DNA of 64,000 bases from Pseudolysinimonas sp051954455 (GCF_051954455.1 NZ_JBQCHS010000013.1:62001-126000); one strand, 5' to 3'. Shown: positions 51,085 to 60,905, counted from the first letter of the stretch. The notes: a model not told the origin generated them from the sequence alone. Made by a program: numbers and translations.

Positions 51085-51977
51085 CAGCGGCCTCCGGTAC
51101 GGGGATCGAGGGCGGCCCGCAGGCTGTCGCCGAGCAGGTTGAGGCCGATGACGGCCACGATGATCGCGCCGCCCGGGAAGAAGAGCATCCACGGCGCGAC
51201 CCCGGAGAGCGTCTGCGCGGCGTAGACCATCCCGCCGAGCGAGGCGGCCGGCGGCGGCGTGCCGAATCCGAGGAAGCTGAGCGACGCCTCCGTCAGGATC
51301 GCCCATGACAGCGAGAGCGTCACCTGCACGACGAGGATGCCGCGCATGTTCGGCACGATGTGGGCGAACAGCGTCGAGAGCCGGCTGCGGCCGATCGCGG
51401 TCGAGGCGAGCACGTACTCCGCGTTCCGCAGGCTGAGCACGGGTCCGCGCGCGACGCGCACGAAGATCGGCAGGTAGACGATGGCGATGGCGAGGGCGAC
51501 CGTGAACGCGCTGCGGGCGAGGGTCGCGGCGAGCGCGAGCGCGAGGAGCAGCGACGGGAACGCGAACAGCACGTTGGTGACGACGCCGACGAGCCGGTCG
51601 AGCACGCCCTGGTAGTACCCGGCGAGCACGCCGAGGAGCGTGCCGACGACGGCGGCCGCGGCGACCGAGAGGATCGCGATGAGCAGCGAGTTGGCGAGGC
51701 CCGATGCGACGCGCGAGAAGATGTCGCGGCCGAACTGGTCGGTGCCGAACCAGTGCTGCCCGTCCGGCCCCCGGAGCGAGTCCTGGACGCTCTGCCGGGC
51801 GGGGTCGTACGGCGTGATGCCGAACACCGCGAGCAGCGCCAGCACGACGACGACCAGCATCAGCACGATGCCGACGATGCCGGCGGGGGTCGCGAACGCG
51901 GCGCGCCAGACCCGGGTGCGCCGGCCCGCGTCGAGCGCGACGTCGGGGACGCCGTGGGCGTCGGCGGCGGCGCTCAT
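51084..51977 (-). CDS. Oligopeptide ABC transporter permease, DppC-like
   Basis: A 297-residue permease with six predicted helices. The N-terminal loop has GTDQFGRDIFSRVASGLANS and the ATPase-contact (EAA-like) loop is YVLASTAIGRSRLSTLFAHIVPN. The C-terminal part has LSFLGFGTPPPAASLG, typical of DppC/OppC. It overlaps the DppB-like gene (ATGA) and murQ. In this operon it presumably imports muropeptides. Confidence 0.93.
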   Translation of the reverse strand: MSAAADAHGVPDVALDAGRRTRVWRAAFATPAGIVGIVLMLVVVVLALLAVFGITPYDPARQSVQDSLRGPDGQHWFGTDQFGRDIFSRVASGLANSLLIAILSVAAAAVVGTLLGVLAGYYQGVLDRLVGVVTNVLFAFPSLLLALALAATLARSAFTVALAIAIVYLPIFVRVARGPVLSLRNAEYVLASTAIGRSRLSTLFAHIVPNMRGILVVQVTLSLSWAILTEASLSFLGFGTPPPAASLGGMVYAAQTLSGVAPWMLFFPGGAIIVAVIGLNLLGDSLRAALDPRTGGR

Positions 51978-52945
51978 CGGACCCGCACCTTCGGGTCGAC
52001 GACGCGGTACAGCACGTCGGTCAGGAGGTTCACGACGACGAACATCGTGGCGATGATGAGCACCGTGCTCTGCACCACGGCGTACTCCTTCTGATTCAGC
52101 CCGAGGAGCACCTGGCGCCCGACCCCGGGGATCGCGAAGATCTGCTCGGTCACGACCGCCCCGCCGAGCAGGAACCCGAACTGGAGGCCGCTGATCGTGA
52201 CGACCGGGATGAGGGCGTTGCGCAGGATGTGCCGGACCTGCAGCTGCCGCTCGGGCACCCCCTTCGCGCGCGCGGTGCGCACGAAGTCCTCGGACCGGAT
52301 CGCGAGGATCGAGGTGCGCGTGGTCTGCAGCACGGGCGGCGCGATGCTGATGCCGAGCACGAGCGCGGGCAGCAGCATCTGCTGGAGGTTGAGGCCCGGG
52401 TCCTCGAGGAGGGTGCGGTAGCCCTCACCGTTCGGGTACCACCCGATCGTGTTCGCGAGCCAGCTCGCGATGACGGTCGCCAGGAGGAACGTCGGGATCG
52501 AGAGCGCGAACAGACTGAGGAACTGCGCCGCGTTGTCGCGCAGCTTCTGCGGCCGGCTCGCGGCCAGCACCCCGCCCGGCACGCCGAGCACGAGGCCGAC
52601 GACGATCGCGAGCACCGCGAGCTCGAGCGTGTTCGGCAGCGCCTGCGCGGTCATCGACGCGACGCTCAGGTGCGAGGTGAGCGAGACGCCGAGGTTGCCG
52701 GTCAGCACGCCGCCGAGCCACGTGAAGTACTGCACGATGAGCGGCTTGTCGATGCCGTAGTAGGCCTCGAGCGAGGCGATCTGCGCGGAGGAGAGGTTGC
52801 CCGCCTCTGTGCCGTACTGCGCGGTGATCTGGTTACCCGGGATCACGCGCAGCAGCACGAAGGTGAGGATCGACACCCCGATCAGGGTGAGGACCGCCTC
52901 GCCGACGCGACGGACGACGGGATGCCGGAGCCCGGCGAGGATCAC
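51974..52945 (-). CDS. Oligopeptide ABC transporter permease, DppB-like
   Basis: A 323-residue permease with six helices: VLTLIGVSILTFVLLRVIPGN at the N-terminus, YYGIDKPLIVQYFTWL, the ATPase-contact loop DFVRTARAKGVPERQLQVRHIL, and GAVVTEQIFAIPGVGRQVL. These are DppB/OppB hallmarks. GTG at 52945 is chosen, two bases after the binding-protein stop. It pairs with the DppC-like permease. Confidence 0.92.
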   Translation of the reverse strand: MILAGLRHPVVRRVGEAVLTLIGVSILTFVLLRVIPGNQITAQYGTEAGNLSSAQIASLEAYYGIDKPLIVQYFTWLGGVLTGNLGVSLTSHLSVASMTAQALPNTLELAVLAIVVGLVLGVPGGVLAASRPQKLRDNAAQFLSLFALSIPTFLLATVIASWLANTIGWYPNGEGYRTLLEDPGLNLQQMLLPALVLGISIAPPVLQTTRTSILAIRSEDFVRTARAKGVPERQLQVRHILRNALIPVVTISGLQFGFLLGGAVVTEQIFAIPGVGRQVLLGLNQKEYAVVQSTVLIIATMFVVVNLLTDVLYRVVDPKVRVR

Positions 52946-52947
52946 GG

Positions 52948-54495
52948 TCAGGACACCGTCGCCTTCCACAGCGTCGAGATGTTGCCGTCGAGCCGGACCG
53001 GGAAGTCGGACACGGAGGTGTTGACGGCGAGGAAGGTCTGCGGCGTGAAGGTCCACACCCACACCGCGTTGTCGACGAGCTCGGCCGAGATCTTCTGGTA
53101 GATCGCCTTGCGCTTCGCGACGTCCGTCGTGGCGACGGCCTGCGAGAAGAGCTGGTCGAGCGTCGGCGAGCTGTACCCGGCGACCTTGTTGAAGGATCCG
53201 GTCGAGGTGAAGTAGCGCGCGTACATCGTGTTGGGGTCGGCGTTGCCCGCGTTCTGCGCGATCGCGGCCTGGAAGTCGCCGGCGAGCCAGCGCTGCACGT
53301 AGGTGTCGGAGTCGAGCGACTCGACGTTGACCTTGATCCCGACCTTGCCGAGCTCGGACTGCACGGCCTGCGCCTCGTCGACCGCGGTCGAGTAGAGGCC
53401 CTGCGAGGTCATGACGTTCAGCGAGAATCCGTCGGGGGTGCCGGCCTTCTTGAGGTAGTCCTTCGCCTTCGCGAGATCCTGCTTCGGGCAGGGCTGGTCG
53501 TTCGGGTCGGAGCGGTACTGCGGCGAGGTGATCGGGCCGGTGACGGTGCCGGCGCCGAGCGCGGCCGAGTCGATGATGTCCTGCCGCGAGAGCGCGCACT
53601 GGATCGCGAGGCGGCTGTTGACGTTGGCGAGCACGGGGTCGGCGGCGCGGAGCTGCAATACGCGGTACTGGAGGCTCCCGGCCTTCTTGATCGCGACCTT
53701 CGCGGAGGTCGCCGACTTCGCCGTCACCGGGTTGTCGAACTCGCTCGCGTCGACGGCCCCGGTCTTGAGCGCGGAGACCATCGCCTGCTGGTCGGGGATG
53801 ACGCGGAACTGGAGCTTCGCGACACCGACCTTGCCGCCGAAGAAGTCGGGGTTGCGGGTCAGCGTGATCGATTCGTTCGGCACCCGCGAGCTGAACACGA
53901 ACGGGCCGGAGCCGACGGGCTTGGTCTGGAGGCTCTCGATCGAGACGTCGGAGGGGACGATGCCGGTGTTGACGCCCGTGAGGCCGGCGGGGAACGACGC
54001 GTCGGGGTGCGAGAGGTGCACCGTGACGGTCTGCGGGTCGGTCGCGTCGACGCTCGCGACGGAGGCGAAGTAGGAGCGTGACGCCGCCTTCTGCGCCGGG
54101 TCCATGATCTTGTCGAAGGTGTACTTGACGTCGGTCGAGTCGAGCGCGGAGCCGTCGCTGAACTTCGCGCCCTTCTTGAGGGTGAACGTGTAGGTCAGCC
54201 CGTCGGAGCTGACCTTGGGCAGGTCGGCGAGGTCGGCCGTCGGCACGCCCTTGTCGTCGGTGGTGAGGAGCGGCGTGTAGATCTGCGACAGCAGCTGCAC
54301 CGACTGCTCGGAGGTCGAGGTCCACGGCACGAGCTGCGTCGGGTCGGCGGTGATGCCGAAGACGAACTGTGCGTCCGCCTTGGCCGGACCGGGCTTCGCG
54401 GCGGTGCCGGAGCAGCCGGCGAGCAGGAGCGCCGAGGCGGCGAGGGCCGCGGTGCCGGCGAGGAGGGAGCGGGCCCTCGTTCGGGTGACCTTCAT
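52948..54495 (-). CDS. Extracellular solute-binding lipoprotein, family 5 (SBP_bac_5)
   Basis: A 515-residue lipoprotein: basic start MKVTRTRAR, hydrophobic stretch and lipobox LLAGCSG (Cys near residue 29). The binding domain shows the family 5 pattern: IYTPLLTTDDKG, TYTFTLKKGAKFSDGS and PVGSGPFVFSSRV. It would capture oligopeptides or muropeptides outside the cell for the ABC importer. It is first in the operon, divergent from the RpiR/MurR-type regulator, with an A/T-rich spacer. Ligand is inferred from linked murQ and anmK. Confidence 0.94.
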   Translation of the reverse strand: MKVTRTRARSLLAGTAALAASALLLAGCSGTAAKPGPAKADAQFVFGITADPTQLVPWTSTSEQSVQLLSQIYTPLLTTDDKGVPTADLADLPKVSSDGLTYTFTLKKGAKFSDGSALDSTDVKYTFDKIMDPAQKAASRSYFASVASVDATDPQTVTVHLSHPDASFPAGLTGVNTGIVPSDVSIESLQTKPVGSGPFVFSSRVPNESITLTRNPDFFGGKVGVAKLQFRVIPDQQAMVSALKTGAVDASEFDNPVTAKSATSAKVAIKKAGSLQYRVLQLRAADPVLANVNSRLAIQCALSRQDIIDSAALGAGTVTGPITSPQYRSDPNDQPCPKQDLAKAKDYLKKAGTPDGFSLNVMTSQGLYSTAVDEAQAVQSELGKVGIKVNVESLDSDTYVQRWLAGDFQAAIAQNAGNADPNTMYARYFTSTGSFNKVAGYSSPTLDQLFSQAVATTDVAKRKAIYQKISAELVDNAVWVWTFTPQTFLAVNTSVSDFPVRLDGNISTLWKATVS

Positions 54496-54667
54496 GGGGG
54501 ACTCCTCAGGGTGAGCGTCTGCTGTGACGCATCGCGAACTGCGATGTTCGGACACACGTTACGTCATTTTTTGCCCCGTTCTTTTTCGAGTTTGTAAATT
54601 TCTTCCTCTCGCGACGGACGCGCCGTCGCGTCGCCCGGCTACGGTGAGGCGTCGAGGAGGTGCGCCG
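54496..54667. promoter_or_regulatory. A/T-rich divergent promoter region, binding protein / RpiR gene
   Basis: A 172-base spacer with a markedly A/T-rich core near 54565-54602 (T-runs, GTAAATTTC), unlike the rest of the window. On the plus strand TTGCCC and TGTAAA are spaced 16 bases apart and could be -35 and -10 elements. The region should hold the operators of the RpiR-type regulator; I cannot define them. Confidence 0.5.
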
Positions 54668-55555
54668 ATGACGGAGAACGTGCTGGTGCGGCTGCAGCAG
54701 GCGCTGCCCGGCCTGCGCCCGAGCGAGCGCCGGGTGGCGGAGGATCTGCTCGCCGACCCGACCACGGCCGCCGGCCTCACGATCGTCGAGCTCGCGACCC
54801 GCAACGGCGTCTCCCCCACCACGGTGATGCGGCTGGCGCAGTCGGTCGGCCTGGACGGCTACACCCGGCTGCGCCTCGAGCTCGCGCGCGCCGCCGCCGG
54901 CGAGGCCGACCGGCGGGTGGCGTTCGGAGTATCCGAGGGCGACATCGACCCCGCGGACGGCATCGCCGAAGTCGTGCGCAAGCTCGCGTTCCAGGAGGCG
55001 CGCGCCGTCGAGGACACGGCGGCGCTCCTCGATCTCGCCGAGGTGGAGCAGGTCGTGGGGCGCATCGTCGACGCGCCGGTGGTCGACGTCTACGGCCAGG
55101 CGTCGAGCGGCCTGGCCGCTCAGGACCTGCAGCAGAAGCTGCGGCGGATCGGCCTGCTCGCGAACGCGTGGACCGACGCGCACCTCGCCCTGACGAGCGC
55201 GGCCGTGCTGCCGCCGGGCGCGGTCGCGATCGCCTTCTCCCACTCCGGCGAGACCGAGGAGGCGCTCTCCTCGCTCCGCACCGCGGCGGCCGTCGGCGCC
55301 TTCACGGTCGCGGTCACGAACTTCCCCGAGTCGCCGCTCGCCCAGCTCGCGGATGCGGTGCTCACGACCGCGTCGCGCGAGACGCGCTACCGGTTCGGCG
55401 CGATGTCGAGCCGCATGGCGCAGCTCATGATCGTCGACGTCATCTTCATCGGCGTCGCCCAGCGCCGGCCCGACCGCGTCTCGGCGACGCTCGCCGCGAC
55501 CTTCACCGCGGTCGAGGGCCGGCGGCGGCCGACCCGGAGCGGCGGGGCGGGTTAG
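54668..55555 (+). CDS. RpiR/MurR-family transcriptional regulator
   Basis: A 295-residue regulator: N-terminal helix-turn-helix (TIVELATRNGVSPTTVMRLAQSVGLDGYTRLRLEL) and a C-terminal SIS sugar-isomerase-like domain (VVDVYGQASSGLAAQDLQQKL, AIAFSHSGETEEALSSL). Such proteins sense phosphosugars. Being divergent from an operon with murQ and anmK, it is likely a MurR-like regulator responding to MurNAc 6-phosphate or a muropeptide. The ATG at 54668 follows a GAGGAGGT ribosome-binding site. Confidence 0.92.
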   Translation: MTENVLVRLQQALPGLRPSERRVAEDLLADPTTAAGLTIVELATRNGVSPTTVMRLAQSVGLDGYTRLRLELARAAAGEADRRVAFGVSEGDIDPADGIAEVVRKLAFQEARAVEDTAALLDLAEVEQVVGRIVDAPVVDVYGQASSGLAAQDLQQKLRRIGLLANAWTDAHLALTSAAVLPPGAVAIAFSHSGETEEALSSLRTAAAVGAFTVAVTNFPESPLAQLADAVLTTASRETRYRFGAMSSRMAQLMIVDVIFIGVAQRRPDRVSATLAATFTAVEGRRRPTRSGGAG

Positions 55556-56061
55556 CGGTGACCTGCCGCGAGCTCCTTCGCCATCCGCAGCTGGGGCTCG
55601 CCCCACTCCTCCTGCACCTCGCGCTCGCCGGTGAGCCGCCATCCCCGACGCTCGTAGAACACGCGCGACGGCTCGTTGGCCTCGAAGACCCAGAGCGTCG
55701 CGCGGTGCGCGCCGAGCTCCGCGAGCCGGCGCTCCGCCTCGGCGAGCAGCGCACCGCCGGCTCCCGTGCCCTGCGCCGCGGGCGCGACGTAGAGCGACGC
55801 GACGTAGCCGCCGTCCTCCTCGAGGCGGAACCCGACGACCCCCAGCACCTCGGCGGCCACGGCCACGACGACCTCGGTCGGCCCCGCGAGCGTCCGCGCC
55901 CAGAGCTCCCGGGCGGACGCCGGGGTCATGCGCGCGACGAGCCCGGCCGGCATGACCTCCGCGTACGAGCCTCCCCAGCAGGCGAGGAAGACCCCGACGA
56001 TCGCGTCCAGGTCGTCGTCGGCGGCGGGTCGCAGGACGACGCGCGCGGGCGCGACCGTCAC
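55552..56061 (-). CDS. GNAT N-acetyltransferase
   Basis: A 169-residue GNAT enzyme. The acetyl-CoA loop reads VAPAAQGTGAGGALLAEAERRL (motif A Q/RxxGxG/A as QGTGAG) followed by VFEANEPSRVFYERRGWRLTGE. Substrate unknown. The GTG at 56061 is preferred because it overlaps the upstream small gene's stop (GTGA); a GTG at 56085 would add eight residues inside that gene. Convergent with the RpiR-type gene, overlapping by four bases. Confidence 0.87.
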   Translation of the reverse strand: MTVAPARVVLRPAADDDLDAIVGVFLACWGGSYAEVMPAGLVARMTPASARELWARTLAGPTEVVVAVAAEVLGVVGFRLEEDGGYVASLYVAPAAQGTGAGGALLAEAERRLAELGAHRATLWVFEANEPSRVFYERRGWRLTGEREVQEEWGEPQLRMAKELAAGHR

Positions 56062-56228
56062 CGGACGATGCGGGTGCCCGCCCACAGCAGACCGATGCCG
56101 CCGAGCAGGGCGACCGGGATGAGGCCCCAGAATCCGGCGTTGCCGGTCTGCCCGACGAGCTCGATCAGGGCGATCGGCAGCGCGCAGCCGATGAGCGCGA
56201 CGATGATCCCGAGGATGAGGCGTGCCAT
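56058..56228 (-). CDS. Small two-helix membrane protein (56 aa)
   Basis: A 56-residue protein with two hydrophobic helices: LILGIIVALIGCALPIALIE and GFWGLIPVALLGGIGLLWAG, ending TRIVR. No family recognised. Its stop overlaps the GTG start of the acetyltransferase gene, supporting translation as a two-gene unit. Codon use is typical of the window. Confidence 0.65.
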   Translation of the reverse strand: MARLILGIIVALIGCALPIALIELVGQTGNAGFWGLIPVALLGGIGLLWAGTRIVR

Positions 56229-56289
56229 GGCTCCATCCTGCCCTCCCGGCGACGACGGCGGGTCACGGCGCGGCTCGTAGGATCGGGCG

Positions 56290-57636
56290 ATGGCCTACGA
56301 GCTGCTCGACACCACCCGACGGAGCCTCGATCGGATGGCGGTGGAGGCTCAGCGGGCCAGCCGCACCCCGGCGCTCGCAGCCGGCGTCGCGCACCGCGGC
56401 GACCTGGTCTGGAGCGCCGGCGTCGGCCGGGCCGACCTCGCCGACCCGACGGTGCCGCTCGACGTCGACACGCAGTTCCTCATCGCCAGCAACACGAAGA
56501 CCTTCGTCGCGTCGATGATCATGCAGCTGCGCGACGAGGGGCGGTTGCGGCTCGACGATCAGGTCGACGACCTCCTGCCCGGCAGCCGCCGGCCCGGCGT
56601 GACCGTGCGGCAGCTGCTCACCCACGTGAGCGGGATGCAGCGCGAGTCGGTCGCGCCCGAGTTCTGGGACACCCTCGAGATCCCCGACGCGGGCCGCTTC
56701 GTCGACGACTGGAACGCCGCCGAGCGGGTGCTCGAGCCGCACGCGACCTGGCACTACAGCAACCTCGGGTACATCGTCCTCGGCGAGATCATCGGACGCC
56801 TCGACGGCCGGCCGTGGACGGAGAGCCTGCGGGCGCGCCTGCTCGATCCGATCGGCCTGCACGACACGACGCTCGAACCGCGGGCGCCGATGGCGGGGCG
56901 CTACTACGTCTCCCCTTTCACCGACGTCCCGGTCGACGAGCCCGAGCTGTTCCTCGGCATCCTCCAGGCCGCGGGCGGCCTCGCGAGCACGGTCGCCGAT
57001 CTGGCACGCTGGCACGGGTTCCTGCTCGACCCCGACGAGTCGGTGCTCCGCCGCGACACCGTGTCCGAGATGCTCGAGCCGCGCGCCGTGCGCGACGACG
57101 AGTTCAGCGCCGCGCACGGCCTCGGGTTCATGATCGCGCGCGTCGACGGCCGCACCTGGTTCGGCCACACCGGCGGCACCCCCGGCGGCATCACAGGCGT
57201 CTTCTCGCACCGCGAGTCCGGCACGACGGGGGTCGTGCTCACGAACAACACGGGATCGAAGGATCCGGCCGGCACCGCGATCCGGCTCGGCGCCCACGTC
57301 GTCGCCCACGATCCCGCGCCGCTCGACCCGTGGACGCCGGGCACGGCCGTTCCCGGCCTGGAGCCGCTCGTCGGACTGTGGTTCTCCGAGGGCGCCCCGT
57401 TCACGTTCCGGATCCGGTCGGGACGACTCGAGGCGGTCGTCGGCGGCCCGGAGTCGAGCTCGCCGCCGTCGGTCTTCGAGCCGGACGGCACGGACGCCTT
57501 CCGCACCGTGGCGGGCCGCGAGCGCGGCGAGCGGCTGACCGTGCGGCGCCGCCCCGACGGATCGGTGCAGGCGCTCAACTGGGCGACCTACCGGTTCACG
57601 CGCGAGCCGCTGGGCTTCGGCGAGACCTCGCGCTGA
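56290..57636 (+). CDS. Serine hydrolase, beta-lactamase/D-aminopeptidase-like
   Basis: A 448-residue protein of the class C beta-lactamase fold. All three motifs are intact: SNTKTFVAS (SxxK), YSNLGYIVLGE (YxN) and FGHTGGTPGG (HTG). A C-terminal extension of about 100 residues (LVGLWFSEGAPFTFRIRSG) resembles the lipocalin-like domain of D-aminopeptidases and related esterases. No signal peptide is visible. Substrate unknown. Confidence 0.88.
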   Translation: MAYELLDTTRRSLDRMAVEAQRASRTPALAAGVAHRGDLVWSAGVGRADLADPTVPLDVDTQFLIASNTKTFVASMIMQLRDEGRLRLDDQVDDLLPGSRRPGVTVRQLLTHVSGMQRESVAPEFWDTLEIPDAGRFVDDWNAAERVLEPHATWHYSNLGYIVLGEIIGRLDGRPWTESLRARLLDPIGLHDTTLEPRAPMAGRYYVSPFTDVPVDEPELFLGILQAAGGLASTVADLARWHGFLLDPDESVLRRDTVSEMLEPRAVRDDEFSAAHGLGFMIARVDGRTWFGHTGGTPGGITGVFSHRESGTTGVVLTNNTGSKDPAGTAIRLGAHVVAHDPAPLDPWTPGTAVPGLEPLVGLWFSEGAPFTFRIRSGRLEAVVGGPESSSPPSVFEPDGTDAFRTVAGRERGERLTVRRRPDGSVQALNWATYRFTREPLGFGETSR

Positions 57637-57700
57637 CGACGCCTTTCGGATCCGGGGCTGGCGCTCCGGAGAATTCACGCTAGTCTCAACTTCATCGCGG

Positions 57701-57724
57701 GCTCGGAATCTGCGTGATCCGAGC
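57701..57724 (+). promoter_or_regulatory. Leader hairpin before the surface-protein gene
   Basis: GCTCGGA and TCCGAGC form a perfect 7-bp stem with a 10-base loop, 37 bases before the chosen GTG. It may lie in the 5' leader of the mRNA. No terminator-like T-run follows. Confidence 0.4.
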
Positions 57725-57761
57725 GGCTGGGGACGCCGTACGCGATGCAGGGGAGTTCTAC

Positions 57762-60700
57762 GTGGCCGTTCGCGCCCGTGCGATTGTCGACGTCCGTTCC
57801 CGGAGGGCGCGAGCTGCCGCCGCCCTCCTCGCCACCGCCGTGATCGCGGCGATGGCCGGGGTCTTCGTGCAGCCGGCACTGCCGACGCAGGCGGCTCCTG
57901 GGACTCCCGGGACACCACAGGCGCCGGGAGTGGTGTACTCCGAGACCTTCGAGAACGGGGTCGGCACCACTCCGGTCGGCCTCACCTCCTACACGGGCCC
58001 CACGGGACAGACCTACACCGCGGACAACGTCTGGCTCACCGCCTGCAACGGTCAGATCCGCAACTTCAACACCCCGTACACGACGCTCGGCAACTGCGTC
58101 AGCACGACCGACACGTCCCGGCTCAACCAGCTCGCCTACGCGCTCGGCGTGCACGCCGGATCGGCGACCCCGGCGACGAACCACGCGGTGACCGCCTACA
58201 CCGAGAACAACCCGGGCGCCAACGCCGTGGAGTTCGCGACGACGAGCGGCATCCCGCTCGCGTCGTCGTCCGGTCGCTACCTGACCTTCCAGGTCGACGC
58301 GGCCGCCATCAACTGCCCGCCGGTCGCGTCGTCGCCGCTCTATCAGTTCGCCTTCGTCGCCGCGAACGGAACGGCGACGAACGTCGGCGGCCAGATCAAC
58401 GTGTGCTCGTCGGGCACGAACGTCGCCGTCCCGGCCAGCGGCGTGGTCGCCGCGGACACCGCGCGGGTCGGCACCTACACGTCGAACGGCTCGATCCTCT
58501 TCTCGGGTTCGGCCGTCGGTGTCCGTCTGCAGAACGCGAACGGATCGGGCGCCGGCAACGACGCCGCGTTCGACAACCTCCGCATCCTCGATGTCACACC
58601 CCAGCTCGACAAGTCGTTCAGCCCGGCGATCGCTCCGACCGGCGGCACCTCGACGCTGACGTTCACGGTCACCAATACGACCGAGCTCGCCGCGAAGAAC
58701 GGCTGGTCGTTCTCCGACGCGCTCCCGAGCGGACTGACCGTGGCGGCGACGCCCGCCGTCGCCACCACCTGCCCGGCCGGCGTGGTCACCGCGCCCGCGG
58801 GCGCGACGACGGTCGGCGTCACCGGCAACCTCAGCGCGGGCATGGCGTCCTGCACCGTCTCGGTCGACGTCACGTCGGCGACTCCCGGGTCGTACAGCAA
58901 CGGGCCGGGCAACGTGACGACCACCGGGTTGAACGCTCCGGGCACCGCGGACGTGGCCTTCCAGAGCCCGGCGATCACCCTCGTCAAGCACGCGGGCGCC
59001 CCGACCGACGTCAACGGCAACGGCGTGACGGACGCGGGCGACACCATCGCGTACACGTTCACCGTGACCAACTCGGGCGACGTGCCCCTCACCGGGGTCG
59101 GCGTGACCGATGCGAAGGCCGGAGCCGTCACCTGCCCGACCCCCTCGTTGGCCCCGGGCGCGGCCGTGACCTGCACGGCTGATGCGCTCTACACCGTCAC
59201 CGCGGCGGACGTGACGGCCGGCTCGGTCGACAACAGCGCCACTGCCTCCGGGACCCCGCCGACCGGGCCGGCGATCACCTCGACACCGTCGACCACCTCG
59301 ACCCCGGCCACCGCACCCGCCCCGGGCATCTCGATCGTGAAGTCCGTGACGCCGTCGGGTCCGGCCACCTTCGTGCCCGGCCAGACGTTGACGTACCACT
59401 TCGTCGTCACCAACACGGGCAACGTCGCGCTGAGCGGCATCGTCGTGACCGACAGCGGGTTCACCGGTACCGGCGCATTCCCGACGAACCCGCCCTGTCC
59501 GCAGACGTCCCTCGCACCCGGTGCCCAGATGACGTGCGACGTCGACTACGTCCTCACCTCCGACGACCTGAACGCCGGCAGCGTGAGCAACAGCGCGACC
59601 GCGGAGGGGACTCCCGCCGGATCGACCACGCCGGTGACGTCGACGCCCTCGTCGGCCGTGGTGCCGACGCCGCCGGCGCCCGGTATCACCCTCGCGAAGT
59701 CGGTGAGCCCGACCACGATCACCGCGGCGGGCCAGGCCGTCACGTTCTCGTTCCTGATCACCAACACCGGCAACGTGAGCCTCAGCGGGATCGGCGTCGA
59801 CGAGACCGCGTTCTCGGGCACCGGCACCCTCGGAGCGCTCAACTGCCCGCAGACGACGCTGCTCGCCGGGCAGTTCGAGACCTGCACCGCCGCGTACACC
59901 GCGACCCAGGCGGATGTCGACTCCGGCGCGATCACCAACACGGCGACGGCCACCGGCACCCCGCCGACCGGCGCCGACGTGGTGAGCGGACCGTCGAGCG
60001 CGCGCGTCGACGCGACCCGGACGCCGGCGATCTCGATCGTGAAGAGCGCCAACCCGACGGCGGCCGCGGTGAACCAGCGCGTCGTCTTCTCGTTCCTCAT
60101 CACGAACACCGGCAACGTGACGCTGCAGAATCCGATCATCACCGACAGCGGCTTCTCCGGCACCGCGGGTCTCGGTCCGATCACCTGCCCGGCCGGTCCC
60201 ATCACGCTGGCGCCCGGGGACGACGTGACCTGCACGGCCGACTACACGCTGACCCAGGCGGACGTCGATGCGGGCACGCTGACCAACACCGCCACCGTGA
60301 CCGCGCAGTCGCCCGCGGGCACCACGCCTCCGGTCTCGACGCCGTCCACCGCGACGGTCACGACGAGCCCGGCGCCGGCGCTCACGCTCGTGAAGTCGGC
60401 GAGCGTCGGCACGGTCACCCACGTCGGCGACGTCATCACGTACTCGTTCCGGGTCACCAACACGGGCAACGTGACGATCACGAGCCCGGCCGTGCGCGAG
60501 ACCTCGTTCACCGGGCACGGGACGATGTCCGCGCTGAGCTGCCCCACCGGCGTCTCGCCCCTGGCCCCGGCCGCGACCTTCACCTGCACGGCGACCTACA
60601 CGGTCGTCGCCGCGGACCTGAGCACCGGCGGCCGGATCCAGAACACGGCGACCGTATCGGGCACGCTCCCGAACGGGGGCACGATCACGAGCGACCCGTC

Positions 60701-60848
60701 GACCGTGACCGTGGCGACGGACCCGCCGGCCGGGCTGGCCCTGACCGGCAGCGACCTGCTGCAGCCGGGGCTGGCGGCGGCGATCATGCTGCTGCTGACG
60801 GGCGGGTTGATCGTCGTGATCCGACGGCGGAACGGCACCGTCGAGTAG
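57762..60848 (+). CDS. Large secreted, wall- or membrane-anchored protein with DUF11/DUF7507-type repeats
   Basis: A 1028-residue secreted protein. From GTG 57762, preceded by a strong AGGGGAG site, it has a signal peptide (RRARAAAALLATAVIAAMAG, cleavage near TQAA). A 200-residue Cys-containing N-domain (VVYSETFENGVGTTPVGL...) and one DUF11-like domain (DKSFSPAIAPTGGTSTLTFTVTN) follow. Five repeats of about 110 residues come next, each starting like ISIVKSVTP or ITLAKSVSP and containing FLITNTGNV and NTATATGTPP. It ends with LALTGSD, a helix (AAIMLLLTGGLIVVI) and RRR, a degenerate LPxTG-like sorting signal. Such repeats form adhesive stalks; the ligand is unknown. Confidence 0.88.
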   Translation: MAVRARAIVDVRSRRARAAAALLATAVIAAMAGVFVQPALPTQAAPGTPGTPQAPGVVYSETFENGVGTTPVGLTSYTGPTGQTYTADNVWLTACNGQIRNFNTPYTTLGNCVSTTDTSRLNQLAYALGVHAGSATPATNHAVTAYTENNPGANAVEFATTSGIPLASSSGRYLTFQVDAAAINCPPVASSPLYQFAFVAANGTATNVGGQINVCSSGTNVAVPASGVVAADTARVGTYTSNGSILFSGSAVGVRLQNANGSGAGNDAAFDNLRILDVTPQLDKSFSPAIAPTGGTSTLTFTVTNTTELAAKNGWSFSDALPSGLTVAATPAVATTCPAGVVTAPAGATTVGVTGNLSAGMASCTVSVDVTSATPGSYSNGPGNVTTTGLNAPGTADVAFQSPAITLVKHAGAPTDVNGNGVTDAGDTIAYTFTVTNSGDVPLTGVGVTDAKAGAVTCPTPSLAPGAAVTCTADALYTVTAADVTAGSVDNSATASGTPPTGPAITSTPSTTSTPATAPAPGISIVKSVTPSGPATFVPGQTLTYHFVVTNTGNVALSGIVVTDSGFTGTGAFPTNPPCPQTSLAPGAQMTCDVDYVLTSDDLNAGSVSNSATAEGTPAGSTTPVTSTPSSAVVPTPPAPGITLAKSVSPTTITAAGQAVTFSFLITNTGNVSLSGIGVDETAFSGTGTLGALNCPQTTLLAGQFETCTAAYTATQADVDSGAITNTATATGTPPTGADVVSGPSSARVDATRTPAISIVKSANPTAAAVNQRVVFSFLITNTGNVTLQNPIITDSGFSGTAGLGPITCPAGPITLAPGDDVTCTADYTLTQADVDAGTLTNTATVTAQSPAGTTPPVSTPSTATVTTSPAPALTLVKSASVGTVTHVGDVITYSFRVTNTGNVTITSPAVRETSFTGHGTMSALSCPTGVSPLAPAATFTCTATYTVVAADLSTGGRIQNTATVSGTLPNGGTITSDPSTVTVATDPPAGLALTGSDLLQPGLAAAIMLLLTGGLIVVIRRRNGTVE

Positions 60849-60905
60849 CCGCGACGGCGCCCGGCGGACCTCCCGCCGGGCGCCGCGCGCTCCTACGATG
60901 AGGGC

